64,000 bases of DNA from Parapedobacter lycopersici. Its GTDB lineage: Bacteria > Bacteroidota > Bacteroidia > Sphingobacteriales > Sphingobacteriaceae. The notes under the pieces were generated by a model. It saw only the letters and a list, made by a program, of their open reading frames with translations. It searched no databases and had not been told where the DNA came from. Shown in pieces: positions 8,003 to 16,155 of the stretch. Each line of letters opens with the position of its first letter. Position 1 is the first letter of the stretch. Made by a program: the position numbers and the translations under genes. Location: the NCBI RefSeq assembly GCF_024643285.1, contig NZ_JAMSLW010000002.1, positions 62,001 through 126,000 of the forward strand. Direction: 5' to 3'.

Positions 8003-9008
8003 TTGAAAATGCTTGAAGCACCTGGCTGTCCAGGTGGTAAAACAGTAACGTAAAGTCTTCCCTTCGCTTATAGGCAGCCAGAAAATCGGCCGCCGACCGG
8101 AGGTCCTTCCATCGTGTTTCTTCACGGCGGACCACATCGCCTGCACGCAGCCCGGCTTCCGGCAACGATACCTTCAGCCTGTACAGCGCCGAACCTTCAC
8201 GATGGGCAAAACGGGCGGTATCGGATAATAGCCGTGGGTCCAGCCGTTTGCTGATTCCCGCATATTGCCCATCACGGAATACAACCGACCAGCTGAACAA
8301 CGGAAGTGCGATATCCACGGGCAATGGGTAATCCGGCAGGAATTCCTTCAGGTAAGTCTCCATCTCGTGCAGGTCGAGAATGGAATTATGTTCACCTGAC
8401 TGACGGAGGTTTCCCATATTGTAACACATGAGTAAGACACGGTCTACCGGCGGAATACCACTGCTGCGCCTATTGCGTACCTGGTGCAGTCGCAGTGTTG
8501 CCGTTAACCGGACGGTATCGCCGACCTGTTCACGCAGTGCCGCTAAGAGATCAAAATAGGTGTCACGCGTCGTGGCAGTCCAATCACAGTCTAGCTGGAG
8601 TTCGGTAAAATCCTGCTTGCCAGCCTGCCGTACTTTGCCTTTTACAAACCGGTATATCCGTGCAGCGAGGCTATCCCGTTCAGTTTCGGAAAGATCATAC
8701 AGCACCTGGTTCACGATATAAACAACGGGGACAACTGCTACAGTATCCGGGAGCGGACCCGGAAAGGTGATAGCGGACACCGGGATGGCCTCGCCATTGG
8801 GCCCCTGGGTATCGATGTCCATCATGCGGATAAACAGCCGGTTCGCGTCCATGCTTTTTACGGCATTCTTTTCGATGCTATCGGGTTGGTAAACCGTTTT
8901 CCAGTAATAGAACGAGGGTTCCACTTTTCCGGAGTGGTATCCACACGCACCGGCCAGGATAACGATACAGACGAGGTAACTAAACCGGTAAATAATGCGA
9001 ATTCCCAC
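7968..9008 (-). CDS. Lipoprotein with a TIM-barrel-like domain (DUF3142-like)
   Basis: A 346-residue lipoprotein with signal peptide and lipobox (VCIVILAGAC, Cys22). The start is a GTG at 9008: a stop codon lies two codons upstream and there is no internal ATG before the signal peptide. The core resembles glycosidase-like TIM barrels of the DUF3142 type: 'FTELQLDCDWTATTRDTYF' followed by a helix, 'RLTATLRLHQV', 'VDRVLLMCYNMG', and 'PVDIALPLFSWSVVF'. No acid/base pair can be named with certainty. It overlaps the 822-residue repeat protein by 35 bp, and the two form one unit. A surface carbohydrate-related role is inference. Confidence 0.7.
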   Translation of the reverse strand: MGIRIIYRFSYLVCIVILAGACGYHSGKVEPSFYYWKTVYQPDSIEKNAVKSMDANRLFIRMMDIDTQGPNGEAIPVSAITFPGPLPDTVAVVPVVYIVNQVLYDLSETERDSLAARIYRFVKGKVRQAGKQDFTELQLDCDWTATTRDTYFDLLAALREQVGDTVRLTATLRLHQVRNRRSSGIPPVDRVLLMCYNMGNLRQSGEHNSILDLHEMETYLKEFLPDYPLPVDIALPLFSWSVVFRDGQYAGISKRLDPRLLSDTARFAHREGSALYRLKVSLPEAGLRAGDVVRREETRWKDLRSAADFLAAYKRREDFTLLFYHLDSQVLQAFSNEQLQEIIDRF

Positions 9009-9178
9009 CTTTCAAAGGTACAATCCAACTAAATGCTTTGCAATAGCCGTTTTCCGGGATTCGTGTGTAGCAATTGGCGGTTATATTACGTTTACATCAT
9101 ATACAATAGCAACCGTAAGGGTAAAGCGCCAAGATCATCGGCCACGATACCGGATGCTATGTGACAAAAAGTGTCGTA

Positions 9179-9246
9179 TTGTCTTTTCATAATTTAGGTT
9201 TATATTTGGTTAGTTAAAGCCCCGATTCTCCCCGTTTCGGGGCTTT
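9179..9246 (+). repeat. Promoter-plus-hairpin cassette, copy 1
   Basis: A 68-bp element found again at 11532-11599 with only two mismatches. It holds TTG (9179-9181), a 19-nt spacer and TATATTTG (9201-9208), which fits the Bacteroidota promoter consensus. Eight bases later begins a perfect 10-bp stem AAAGCCCCGA/TCGGGGCTTT (9216-9225 with 9237-9246) followed by one more T. It would make an RNA of only about 35-40 nt. It lies in the 327-bp gap 9009-9335; nothing else was seen in that gap. Confidence 0.65.
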
Positions 9247-9335
9247 TCTTTCAAATTAATAGCAATCAATTGTCCTTGTCATTTTTGATTTCCTCGATCC
9301 GGTCCAGTAACTTAGTCCCCAGCAAATGAACACCC

Positions 9336-9782
9336 GTGGTTAAACTAAACAACATCCGATGGTATTTCCTGTTCGCCGTGTGCTGCGTGGCTGGTTGCAG
9401 TGGCGGGCAGAAAAAAAATGAATTCACTTATTATCGGGCCATTCATAATAGGGATACGGCCTACCTCTCAATTCATATCGGGGGAGGCGATTTCTACGGT
9501 AAATATGGATTGGTCAAGGGGTGGGAAGTGCCCGTTGTGGGGGATATCATGGGGGAAATCCGAACCGATACGTTAGTCGGAACATTCAGCTATACTCCCT
9601 ACCAGCACCGGCACAAAAAGCGGGTAGCATTCGCGCTCTTGCAGCGGGATAATCAATTGCTTTTAGGCGGTGGCGCCGAAACCAGTTACATGGGGATTCC
9701 GCATTATGCCCCGGGCACCCTGTATTTTGATGACACCGGGTTTGTCTTTGAACAGGTAGAAAAGCCCCTGATCTTTGAGTAA
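9336..9782 (+). CDS. Small lipoprotein of unknown function
   Basis: A 148-residue lipoprotein: signal peptide IRWYFLFAVCCVAGC with lipobox VAGC, then a short polar linker (SGGQKKNE). The remainder is predicted all-beta with alternating hydrophobic and polar residues (TAYLSIHIGGGDFYGKYGLV, TLVGTFSYTP, RVAFALLQRDNQLLLGGG), suggesting a small lipocalin-like or beta-sandwich fold. No family is recognised. The stop codon lies 23 bp before the ATG of the following DUF1905/YdeI gene, so the two are probably co-transcribed even though a functional link is not evident. Confidence 0.65.
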   Translation: MVKLNNIRWYFLFAVCCVAGCSGGQKKNEFTYYRAIHNRDTAYLSIHIGGGDFYGKYGLVKGWEVPVVGDIMGEIRTDTLVGTFSYTPYQHRHKKRVAFALLQRDNQLLLGGGAETSYMGIPHYAPGTLYFDDTGFVFEQVEKPLIFE

Positions 9783-9804
9783 AACGGCTGCAAAATGGAA
9801 TAAG

Positions 9805-10296
9805 ATGGATAGAACGGACACCTTTAAAGCAGTCATCGAAATTATCGGAATCAATCCGTTTGTATTTGTCCCTCCGTATGTGCTGGATCAATTATTTGAA
9901 CAGGCAGGTAAAGACAGGGGGCCTATTCCGGTATGCGGAACGATAAATAAAAAGCCATATACCCAGACATTGGTTAAGTATCAGGGGGAATGGCGGCTTT
10001 ATATTAACATGGTCATGCTAAAGGACTCGCCAAAAAGGATTGGCGAGACCATTACCATCACCATCAGCCACGATCCGCTGGACAGGAATGTTTTACCACA
10101 TCCGAAGTTGATGCATGCCCTGGCTGGTCACCCCGAGGCCCAGCGGATTTTTGACGGCTTGCCACCTTATCTGCAAAAAGAGATTATCCGGTATATCTCA
10201 TTTTTAAAAACGGAAAGCAGTATCGATCGGAATGTGGCAAAAGCCATCGACTTTCTGCTCGGTAAGGGCCGGTTCGTCGGAAGAGATAAACCTTAG
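9805..10296 (+). CDS. DUF1905 / YdeI (OmpD-associated) family protein
   Basis: A 163-residue protein with two recognised parts. The first is an N-terminal DUF1905 beta-barrel (FKAVIEIIGINPFVFVPPYVL, GPIPVCGTINKKPYTQTLVKY, WRLYINMVML). The second is a C-terminal helical YdeI/OmpD-associated segment of the 'bacteriocin-protection' type (LMHALAGHPEAQRIFDGLPPYLQKEIIRYI, ending in a KAIDFLLGKGRF-type helix). ATG 9805 is chosen; the frame continues to a TTG at 9775 inside the upstream gene, which seems less likely. Biochemical role is not established for the family. It is convergent with the CBM9-like gene, 78 bp between stops. Confidence 0.8.
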   Translation: MDRTDTFKAVIEIIGINPFVFVPPYVLDQLFEQAGKDRGPIPVCGTINKKPYTQTLVKYQGEWRLYINMVMLKDSPKRIGETITITISHDPLDRNVLPHPKLMHALAGHPEAQRIFDGLPPYLQKEIIRYISFLKTESSIDRNVAKAIDFLLGKGRFVGRDKP

Positions 10297-10374
10297 CCGT
10301 GGGGGCACTGCCTACCGCACCGGAAACACCTTCGGAATAGATAACCCGTTTATCCCTGTTCGGTAAGCTGGAGG

Positions 10375-11277
10375 CTATTCGATAACCTGATTGGAAAACG
10401 TGATATAGGTAAAACATTCGGGCACGTGGGAATCCCACACGCCATGTGAACTCCATGCCCAGCCGCCTGAATCCGTCGTATCTTTTTTATGGGTATTGAA
10501 TCTCGAAAAATCCATCCGCCATACATCACCATCCTTTGGCGGTAGCGCCCGTCCATCACCTTTGGCCAGCAATTCAAGGCCTTTCCAGGGCAGTGCCAAC
10601 TCTACCGTCCAGCCTTTATCGGTATCATCGGGCTTGTTGATGGTGCCGTTGATGTGTACGGCAGACTGCAATCCCGGAAAGTCCCAGTTCCAGAAGCCGA
10701 TGCGTTTGCCCCGCGGATGATTCTTGTACCCTACCCCATTAAATGGCCTGACGCCTTCACGGGTGGTATCCAGTTCGGCTAACTGGCCGTAGCCTTTTTT
10801 CTCAAATTCTTCCTGCCAAAAAAACAACACCTCGTAGATGGTTCCAAACGAATTGATCTCGAATTCATAATAGCCATCGGCACCGGCTATAAACAGCTCC
10901 GCATCATTATCCTGATAAATGGGCGCATCTCTTTCTGTAAGGGTCGCAGTCACATTGGGTTCCTCCAGCCAGTACCCTACATAAAGGTAATCGTCGTCCC
11001 ATAGCACAGCGGCCCGGGTATCCATATACGTCTCCGTTCCGTGGATCAGATCGACAAAGCGGGAGGAACGGGGAGCATTTTCCCAAACGGCTTCATCCAG
11101 CTTACCGTCGATAACCGGCGCTTGTTTTATCCGCTGTGCCGTATACGTTGGAATACTGTCTTCACAACAGGGTGGATGTATCGTGGTATTATTGTTTTTT
11201 TTACCGGGCGCGTTGCAGGATATCCCCAGAAAGCAAAGAAAAAAGAGGGCAGGGAATAGGCGTTTTGTATTGGTCAT
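10375..11277 (-). CDS. Carbohydrate-binding family 9-like lipoprotein
   Basis: A 300-residue protein starting at ATG 11277 (an upstream in-frame TTG at 11316 would spoil the signal peptide). Lipobox GISC at about residue 21. The single domain is CBM9-like: 'IKQAPVIDGKLDEAVWENAP', 'AAVLWDDDYLYVGYWLEEPNV', 'YQDNDAELFIAG', 'YYEFEINSFGTIYEV', and 'DKGWTVELALPWKGLELLA', the order seen in DOMON/CBM9-fold proteins often annotated as 'carbohydrate-binding family 9-like'. It is presumably surface exposed and may bind glycans; no catalytic residues. A paralogue of the same fold lies inside the polysaccharide locus at 36800-37534. Confidence 0.85.
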   Translation of the reverse strand: MTNTKRLFPALFFLCFLGISCNAPGKKNNNTTIHPPCCEDSIPTYTAQRIKQAPVIDGKLDEAVWENAPRSSRFVDLIHGTETYMDTRAAVLWDDDYLYVGYWLEEPNVTATLTERDAPIYQDNDAELFIAGADGYYEFEINSFGTIYEVLFFWQEEFEKKGYGQLAELDTTREGVRPFNGVGYKNHPRGKRIGFWNWDFPGLQSAVHINGTINKPDDTDKGWTVELALPWKGLELLAKGDGRALPPKDGDVWRMDFSRFNTHKKDTTDSGGWAWSSHGVWDSHVPECFTYITFSNQVIE

Positions 11278-11531
11278 GTCGTTTATTTTGGTTTTAGCTG
11301 TCTGAAAGCCCGACAATGATACCGATTTTTTCTTATACTTTCTGCTGGCGCTATCGGGATTGTCCCTTTTCCTGTTTTCTGAAAATCAAACGAATCCGGA
11401 TTAACATGATCCCGATAGGGTGCTTACGTATAGCGTCCGTATAACCGTTAGGTTAGTTTAACAAATTTTTGACAATAGGCTTTACAATTTGTGCGATCAT
11501 TATCCGTTATAGCTATAAACAAAGTATAAAA

Positions 11532-11599
11532 TTGTCTTTTCATAATTTAGGTTTATAATTGGTTAGTTAAAGCCCCGATCCTCCCCGTTTCGGGGCTTT
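11532..11599 (+). repeat. Promoter-plus-hairpin cassette, copy 2
   Basis: The second copy of the element at 9179-9246, same strand, 66 of 68 bases identical. TTG at 11532-11534, 19 nt, TATAATTG at 11554-11561, then the same 10-bp stem (11569-11578 with 11590-11599). It lies in the 425-bp gap 11278-11702 together with the minus-strand terminator at 11643-11684; the rest of that gap shows nothing recognisable. Confidence 0.65.
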
Positions 11600-11642
11600 C
11601 TTATGGCATTATGTTATGAAAGCATTGATCGTGGAAATGCGC

Positions 11643-11684
11643 AAAAAAAAGCGGATTTAGCTAGTCACGTTTAGCTAAATCCGC
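11643..11684 (-). terminator. Rho-independent terminator of the 11703-12131 gene
   Basis: A perfect 12-bp stem GCGGATTTAGCT/AGCTAAATCCGC (11651-11662 with 11673-11684), 10-nt loop, followed on the minus strand by eight T. It begins 18 bp after the stop codon of the small lipoprotein gene. Confidence 0.9.
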
Positions 11685-11702
11685 AATTTATGAGGTGGCT
11701 GA

Positions 11703-12131
11703 CTACTGTTTTGTTCCTTCAAATGTGAAGGACACGTCCTCTTCAGCCATTTTTTGCGTAACAACAATCAGATTCTTTTCTGCAGCCTGGAAGGCGGCGG
11801 AACCTTCGGGGCCCTGGGCGATCAAACCATCCCGGGGATTCCCGCTTGGTGCCTGCATGGCCATGGTGGTTGGGGTCGCATGGGAATAAGCTTCTCCCGA
11901 TTTAGGTGAGAATTTTATCTTATTGCCGCCTGCGGCCGTAGCGCTCAGTTCTGCACCGAAATATTCCTCGGCTCCGATGGTCAGTGTTCCCTTATATGTT
12001 CCGGCCATAACCGCCGCAACATCAACTTCTCCCGGCTGATCATCGTCTTTACTGCATCCGGTAATTAATACGCCTGTAACGAGTAAAAGCAATACGCTTA
12101 GCATCGGTGTCTTTGTATGTAATTTTTGCAT
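11703..12131 (-). CDS. Small lipoprotein of unknown function
   Basis: A 142-residue lipoprotein with signal peptide (MLSVLLLLVTGVLITGC, lipobox ITGC) and a DDD-rich linker. The mature part looks like a small lipocalin-like beta barrel: 'MAGTYKGTLTIGAEEYFGAEL' start, then alternating strands and a final 'DVSFTFEGTK' strand. This layout is common in Bacteroidota lipoproteins annotated as lipocalin-like, but no ligand can be named. It has its own strong terminator (11643-11684). A perfect 24-bp palindrome lies 74 bp upstream of its start codon, so it may be a regulated single-gene unit. Confidence 0.65.
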   Translation of the reverse strand: MQKLHTKTPMLSVLLLLVTGVLITGCSKDDDQPGEVDVAAVMAGTYKGTLTIGAEEYFGAELSATAAGGNKIKFSPKSGEAYSHATPTTMAMQAPSGNPRDGLIAQGPEGSAAFQAAEKNLIVVTQKMAEEDVSFTFEGTKQ

Positions 12132-12204
12132 AACATTGAAATTTGTTTATCCACAAAGTTATCGCAGCAAAGACCGCCAGGCAATACCGATAATTCGGAC
12201 TTTT

Positions 12205-12228
12205 TACCCCCCTACTATTAGGGGGGTA
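12205..12228. promoter_or_regulatory. Perfect 24-bp palindrome, possible operator
   Basis: Arms TACCCCCCTA (12205-12214) and TAGGGGGGTA (12219-12228) around CTAT. Neither strand has a T-tract after it, so it is not a simple terminator. It lies between the M48 protease stop and the start of the small lipoprotein gene, where an operator for the latter would be expected. Confidence 0.5.
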
Positions 12229-12277
12229 TTGTAACCGATTAAGAACCCCCTGTCATTTGGATTGAGATGACACTACA

Positions 12278-13093
12278 TCACTGAGGCAGCGGCGTCGACG
12301 GAAGTTCAACGGTTCCCGGATCCTGCCATAAGCCATCCTGTTGCGCCTTGGCCTTCACTGCCTCCGCCCGTTTTTCGCTGTCGGGGTGCGAGCTTAACAT
12401 TTTTTCGAATCCGGAAACGCTGGAATTACCTGCTAATAGTGCCAGTTTTTTAAAGGCTGAATAGGCCCCGACCACATTATAGCCGTGCTGTTTCATGAAA
12501 TTATAGGCATATTCATCGGCATCCGATTCCTGCTTTCTGCTATGGGAAGCATCCAGCATCGCATTGGCCAGCTCACCCAATTGGCTCTCGGAAAGCGCCT
12601 GTACGGTATTCGAGGTAGATGATGCGGCATCCATCGCAGCGGCCCGCATGTAAGCGCTCTTCATGGCGTCCTTGGTATCCTCGTTTTTAACATGACCGAT
12701 TTCGTGGCCGATGATTGACAGCAGTTCTTCGTCGGTCATCAGGTCCATTAACGAGGAAAACACCCGTACACTGCCATCTGCGCAGGCGAATGCATTAATA
12801 TCCGTAACAAGGTATACCTTATAGTTCAGGGCTAAACCGTCCTGCGATTTATGGGTGCCGAAGAGCCGTTCCAGCCTTACTGCATACGGATCGTCCGCCG
12901 CTGCGATGGTGTTATTTTGATCCATCCATTCAACGGCCTCTTTTGATAGCCGGACAGCATCTTCATTACTGAAAGTCAACGCCGATACGCTTTTGGATGC
13001 CGCACCGGCAGCTTTCCCCAGATTAATTCGTTGCGCATTGGCCACACCTGTAACTGATGCGGCTAAACAAAGGGTAAGAAATAGGTTCTTCAT
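12278..13093 (-). CDS. M48 family metallopeptidase, secreted
   Basis: A 271-residue zinc peptidase with signal peptide (MKNLFLTLCLAASVTGVANAQ). The catalytic HEIGH is at 130-134, preceded by 'LMDLMTDEELLSIIG'. The third zinc ligand is expected in QESDADEYAYNFM (Glu189), and 'LLSSHPDSEKRAEAVK' near the C-terminus (as LSSHPDSEKRAE) is typical of the BepA/LoiP-type group of M48 proteins. Those relatives act in periplasmic quality control of outer-membrane proteins, so a similar role is plausible here; that is inference. It has no transmembrane segments, unlike HtpX. Single gene by spacing. Confidence 0.92.
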   Translation of the reverse strand: MKNLFLTLCLAASVTGVANAQRINLGKAAGAASKSVSALTFSNEDAVRLSKEAVEWMDQNNTIAAADDPYAVRLERLFGTHKSQDGLALNYKVYLVTDINAFACADGSVRVFSSLMDLMTDEELLSIIGHEIGHVKNEDTKDAMKSAYMRAAAMDAASSTSNTVQALSESQLGELANAMLDASHSRKQESDADEYAYNFMKQHGYNVVGAYSAFKKLALLAGNSSVSGFEKMLSSHPDSEKRAEAVKAKAQQDGLWQDPGTVELPSTPLPQ

Positions 13094-13407
13094 ATGATAA
13101 AATGTGATGTAAACTAATTAATATATCCTGGGGTAAACCAAAAGTATACCAAAAATACCGCTTGCCCAATTTTAGAAAACAATGTTAAAACGGCTTTTAC
13201 AAACGATGATATTAGCGTTAATTCGATTTGTTTCTTCAGCTGCCGTCCATTGCATCGGGAAGGTAATTACCCAAAAAGAGAAAATAAAACCCAAAAAGGC
13301 GACGGACAATTTTGTAATTTTTAAGCGACTTATCCGGAACGTACTGAAAATGAACCGGCATTTACTTAATTTAGTATTAATTGTTTTGTGGACCAAAAGA
13401 TAACGCT
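13094..13407. other. Divergent intergenic region, nothing firm seen
   Basis: A 314-bp gap between the divergent M48 and dienelactone hydrolase genes. It must hold both promoters, but no clear TAnnTTTG with correct spacing was found. A 73-codon plus-strand frame (13182-13403) ends just before the hydrolase start; it is basic and lacks family features and was not called. Confidence 0.4.
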
Positions 13408-14292
13408 ATGCTCAAGTTGAATAAGGAAGACATTAAGCAGGAAGTTTTTGATCTGTATGATGATTACGCGCATAATCGCATCAACCGCCGTGATTTCATG
13501 CAGAAACTTTCCATTTATGCAGTTGGCGGCCTCACCGTGAGCGCGCTGATGAGTTTCCTGATGCCGGATTATGTCGGGGCCATACAGGTAAAGGCTGATG
13601 ATCCAAGAATCACGTCAAGTTATGTCAGTTATCCATCACCCAAAGGCGGCGGCACTATCAGGGCGCTGTTAACCATGCCTAAAGACAACCAGAAAAAACG
13701 GGGCGGTGTGGTTGTGGTACATGAAAACCGTGGATTAAATCCGCACATTGAAGATGTAGCGAGAAGAGCTGCCCTTGAAGGCTTCATCAGTCTGGCTCCC
13801 GATGCGTTAAGCCCGTTGGGGGGTTACCCCGGTAATGACGATGATGGACGCGCCCTACAGAGCAAACGGGATAGAAATGAGATGCTGGAAGATTTTATTG
13901 CTGGATTTGAATACCTGAGCCAGCATGAATATAATACCGGCAAAGTGGGTGTGGTTGGCTTCTGTTTCGGCGGGTGGATTTCCAATATGATGGCTGTGCG
14001 TATCCCTACCCTTGCGGCGGCAGTACCCTTTTATGGCGGCCAGCCGCCTACAGAGGAAGTACACAATATAACAGCCCCGATTGTGTTGCACTATGCCGCG
14101 CTGGATACGGGGGTAAATAAGGGGTGGCCCGAGTATGAAAAGGCGCTGAAGGAAAACAACAAGGAATACACCATGTACATGTACCCGAATGCCAATCATG
14201 GCTTCCATAACGATACCACGCCGCGTTATGACAAAGCGGCGGCGGAATTGGCGTGGCAGCGTACCATCGATTTTTTCAAGCAAACGCTATAA
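13408..14292 (+). CDS. Dienelactone hydrolase family protein
   Basis: A 294-residue alpha/beta hydrolase of the carboxymethylenebutenolidase type. The catalytic triad is visible: Cys186 in [10 protein letters not shown], Asp233 in YAALDTGV and His264 in [11 protein letters not shown]; Glu106 in VVHENRGLN matches the conserved acidic residue of the family. The N-terminus has '[23 protein letters not shown]', which resembles a Tat-type leader set about 25 residues in, so the protein may be exported. The start is the ATG at 13408 (the frame could reach a TTG at 13381). Substrate is unknown; many homologues hydrolyse lactones or esters other than dienelactone. Confidence 0.88.
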   Translation: MLKLNKEDIKQEVFDLYDDYAHNRINRRDFMQKLSIYAVGGLTVSALMSFLMPDYVGAIQVKADDPRITSSYVSYPSPKGGGTIRALLTMPKDNQKKRGGVVVVHENRGLNPHIEDVARRAALEGFISLAPDALSPLGGYPGNDDDGRALQSKRDRNEMLEDFIAGFEYLSQHEYNTGKVGVVGFCFGGWISNMMAVRIPTLAAAVPFYGGQPPTEEVHNITAPIVLHYAALDTGVNKGWPEYEKALKENNKEYTMYMYPNANHGFHNDTTPRYDKAAAELAWQRTIDFFKQTL

Positions 14293-14406
14293 GCGGAAAG
14301 TCCTGTCGGCAAACTGTTCAATTTCAAGCCAGGAGATCAAAACGCAGCTCATTTTCCCGGAAATTTATATCTTCGCATATCTTAATTATACGAGAGGTAT
14401 AATTTA

Positions 14407-15156
14407 TTGGCCGAAAACAACCTGATCGACTATCAATCTACCGCTGTTTTCTCCAGATTACAGTCTCCTAATATTCAATCAGCATTGCGTGATACCATGT
14501 TTCAACAAACGGAAGAAGAAATTGACAGATTGATCGGCATCCTTAAAAGCCATGACTTGTTGACCAGGGACATTGAACGGTCGGAAACGTTTCTGACGAT
14601 CGTCAACACGTCCGATTTCATGATTACGTTACACGACGTAGATTTATACCGGCCTGTTTGTATCAACAATAAATTCAAGCTATTTTACGGATTTGAGAAC
14701 AATTGGCTTAGTCAACACGACTTACTTTATTACGTCAAGACCATCCATGTAAGCAATTTACATACCCTGGTCAAATCCGTGGTATTCTTTAAGCAAAAAA
14801 ATCATGGATATCTCAACCTCACTTATAAATTGTTACACCGCAATACGACCTATAAAGATGTTATTGGGACCACAAAAATGGTATTTGCCGAAAAAGGCAG
14901 ACCTAAATTTGCGATTACAGTAGCCCGGGTAGCCGACACACAAACGGATAGTTTTACTGTGGCAAAACTGACCAAGCGTGAAAAGGAAATTGTCAAAAGG
15001 CTGGTCAATGGAAGCAGCAGGAAAGAAATCGCAGACGCCCTGTATATTGCCGAACATACGGTACATACCCACACACGAAACATTTATAAAAAACTAAACA
15101 TAAATAAGATACAGGAATTAATATTGCTGTACGAAATGTTTGTTTCGGAGGACTAA
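14407..15156 (+). CDS. LuxR-type helix-turn-helix transcriptional regulator with PAS-like domain
   Basis: A 249-residue protein. The C-terminal ~65 residues form a GerE/LuxR domain: 'KLTKREKEIVKRLVNGSSRK' then EIADALYIAEHTVHTHTRNIYKKL, with the recognition helix in HTVHTHTRNI. The N-terminal part (residues 60-170) reads like a degenerate PAS fold (TSDFMITLHDVDLYRPVCIN). No receiver aspartate is present, so it is not a two-component response regulator. The start is uncertain: TTG at 14407 has GAGAGG 10 bp upstream, while the first ATG is at 14497. The target is unknown; it is convergent with an outer-membrane barrel gene. Confidence 0.82.
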   Translation: MAENNLIDYQSTAVFSRLQSPNIQSALRDTMFQQTEEEIDRLIGILKSHDLLTRDIERSETFLTIVNTSDFMITLHDVDLYRPVCINNKFKLFYGFENNWLSQHDLLYYVKTIHVSNLHTLVKSVVFFKQKNHGYLNLTYKLLHRNTTYKDVIGTTKMVFAEKGRPKFAITVARVADTQTDSFTVAKLTKREKEIVKRLVNGSSRKEIADALYIAEHTVHTHTRNIYKKLNINKIQELILLYEMFVSED

Positions 15157-15184
15157 ACAATTTCACAACTAAGTACGACCGCTC

Positions 15185-15892
15185 CTAGAGTTTATAGCCA
15201 ACTGAAAAACCGACTAACTTGTTCCGGATATGGCCGTCGCCCGCTGTTCCCGAAACTTCCGGACTGAGGTTTGCCAGGCCCCATTGTGCATTAAACTGGA
15301 TCGCCAGCTTACCGAAAAATTCATATCCTGCAAGAATACCTATCCCGTAGTCGAGCGGGCGGCCATATAGGTAATTACCAAATTCACCATCCATAACGTC
15401 GTTCTTAAAAATCACGTCGCCATGGTTTTCGATTACAATATCACCGATGTGGACTTCCCGCGCGGATTCCCAGTTTCCCCCCATACCGTAGCTGATATAG
15501 GGGCCTGCACCGAGTAGTAACTTACCAATGCCCAGCTGCGGCTTGTACAGCGCATTGACCGGAATCTCAAGATACGATACACGTGCTTCAAATTCATTAG
15601 CTGATCCCGAAAACCCGTTACCGGATTGCTTAAATCCTTTACCGGAATACAGCAGACCGGGTTGGATATAGAAATTGGCTGCCATTGGAATATCGATGGT
15701 AAGTCCGACATGCAGACGGGGTATGGCCTGGGTAGGACTTTCACTGCCTTCTTCGTCTTCAATGCCCGCGCTGGAAAAGTTTACTCCCGCCTTTATACCC
15801 CATGTGGTTTGTGCATGAACCGAATGGCCAGCGGACAGTATAAGCCACAAGGTAAAGAAGGTGAATACATGTAGTAGATTCGCTTTTTTCAT
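15185..15892 (-). CDS. Outer-membrane beta-barrel protein (PorT/OMP_b-brl_2 type)
   Basis: A 235-residue protein. ATG 15892 is chosen over the ATG at 15931 because it puts the signal peptide (MKKANLLHVFTFFTLWLIL, ending HSVHAQ) at the N-terminus. The mature chain begins 'TTWGIKAGVNFSSAG' and continues with strands such as VGLTIDIPMAANFYIQPGLLY, 'EARVSYLEIPVNALYKPQLG' and 'KLLLGAGPYISYGMGG', ending in a strand with a final hydrophobic residue (VGFSVGYKL), all typical of small Bacteroidota outer-membrane barrels. Role unknown. It stands alone on its strand and is convergent with the LuxR-type gene. Confidence 0.85.
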   Translation of the reverse strand: MKKANLLHVFTFFTLWLILSAGHSVHAQTTWGIKAGVNFSSAGIEDEEGSESPTQAIPRLHVGLTIDIPMAANFYIQPGLLYSGKGFKQSGNGFSGSANEFEARVSYLEIPVNALYKPQLGIGKLLLGAGPYISYGMGGNWESAREVHIGDIVIENHGDVIFKNDVMDGEFGNYLYGRPLDYGIGILAGYEFFGKLAIQFNAQWGLANLSPEVSGTAGDGHIRNKLVGFSVGYKL

Positions 15893-16155
15893 TGGTAATA
15901 CAAATTGGTCTTCGTTGAATTCTTTAGTCATTAAACGCCTTAAACCGTAACAACGCTACAGGAAGATAGGAAATTTAAGGAAACGGTATCATCACGGTAT
16001 GCCAACCTGCCAACACGTGTGGTGGATTTACTTAAAAAAGCATCGTTGGTTGGGGAGAGAAAATGTAAATAATGTATAAAAATCCGTAAACTTGAGTTTC
16101 CGGAACCAGTCCGGATTACATGCGTTAAAGACCAGACAAAAGCCACGATAAAGTT

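Noticed and set aside
9775-9804. TTG start extending the DUF1905/YdeI protein by ten residues
   Set aside because: It overlaps the end of the preceding gene and adds residues before the usual N-terminus of the family; ATG 9805 is preferred.
12205-12228. Terminator for the M48 protease gene
   Set aside because: On the minus strand the stem is followed by A residues, not T.
13182-13403. 73-codon plus-strand frame directly before the dienelactone hydrolase gene
   Set aside because: Very basic composition, no family features, and an equally long frame exists on the opposite strand; more likely untranslated leader.
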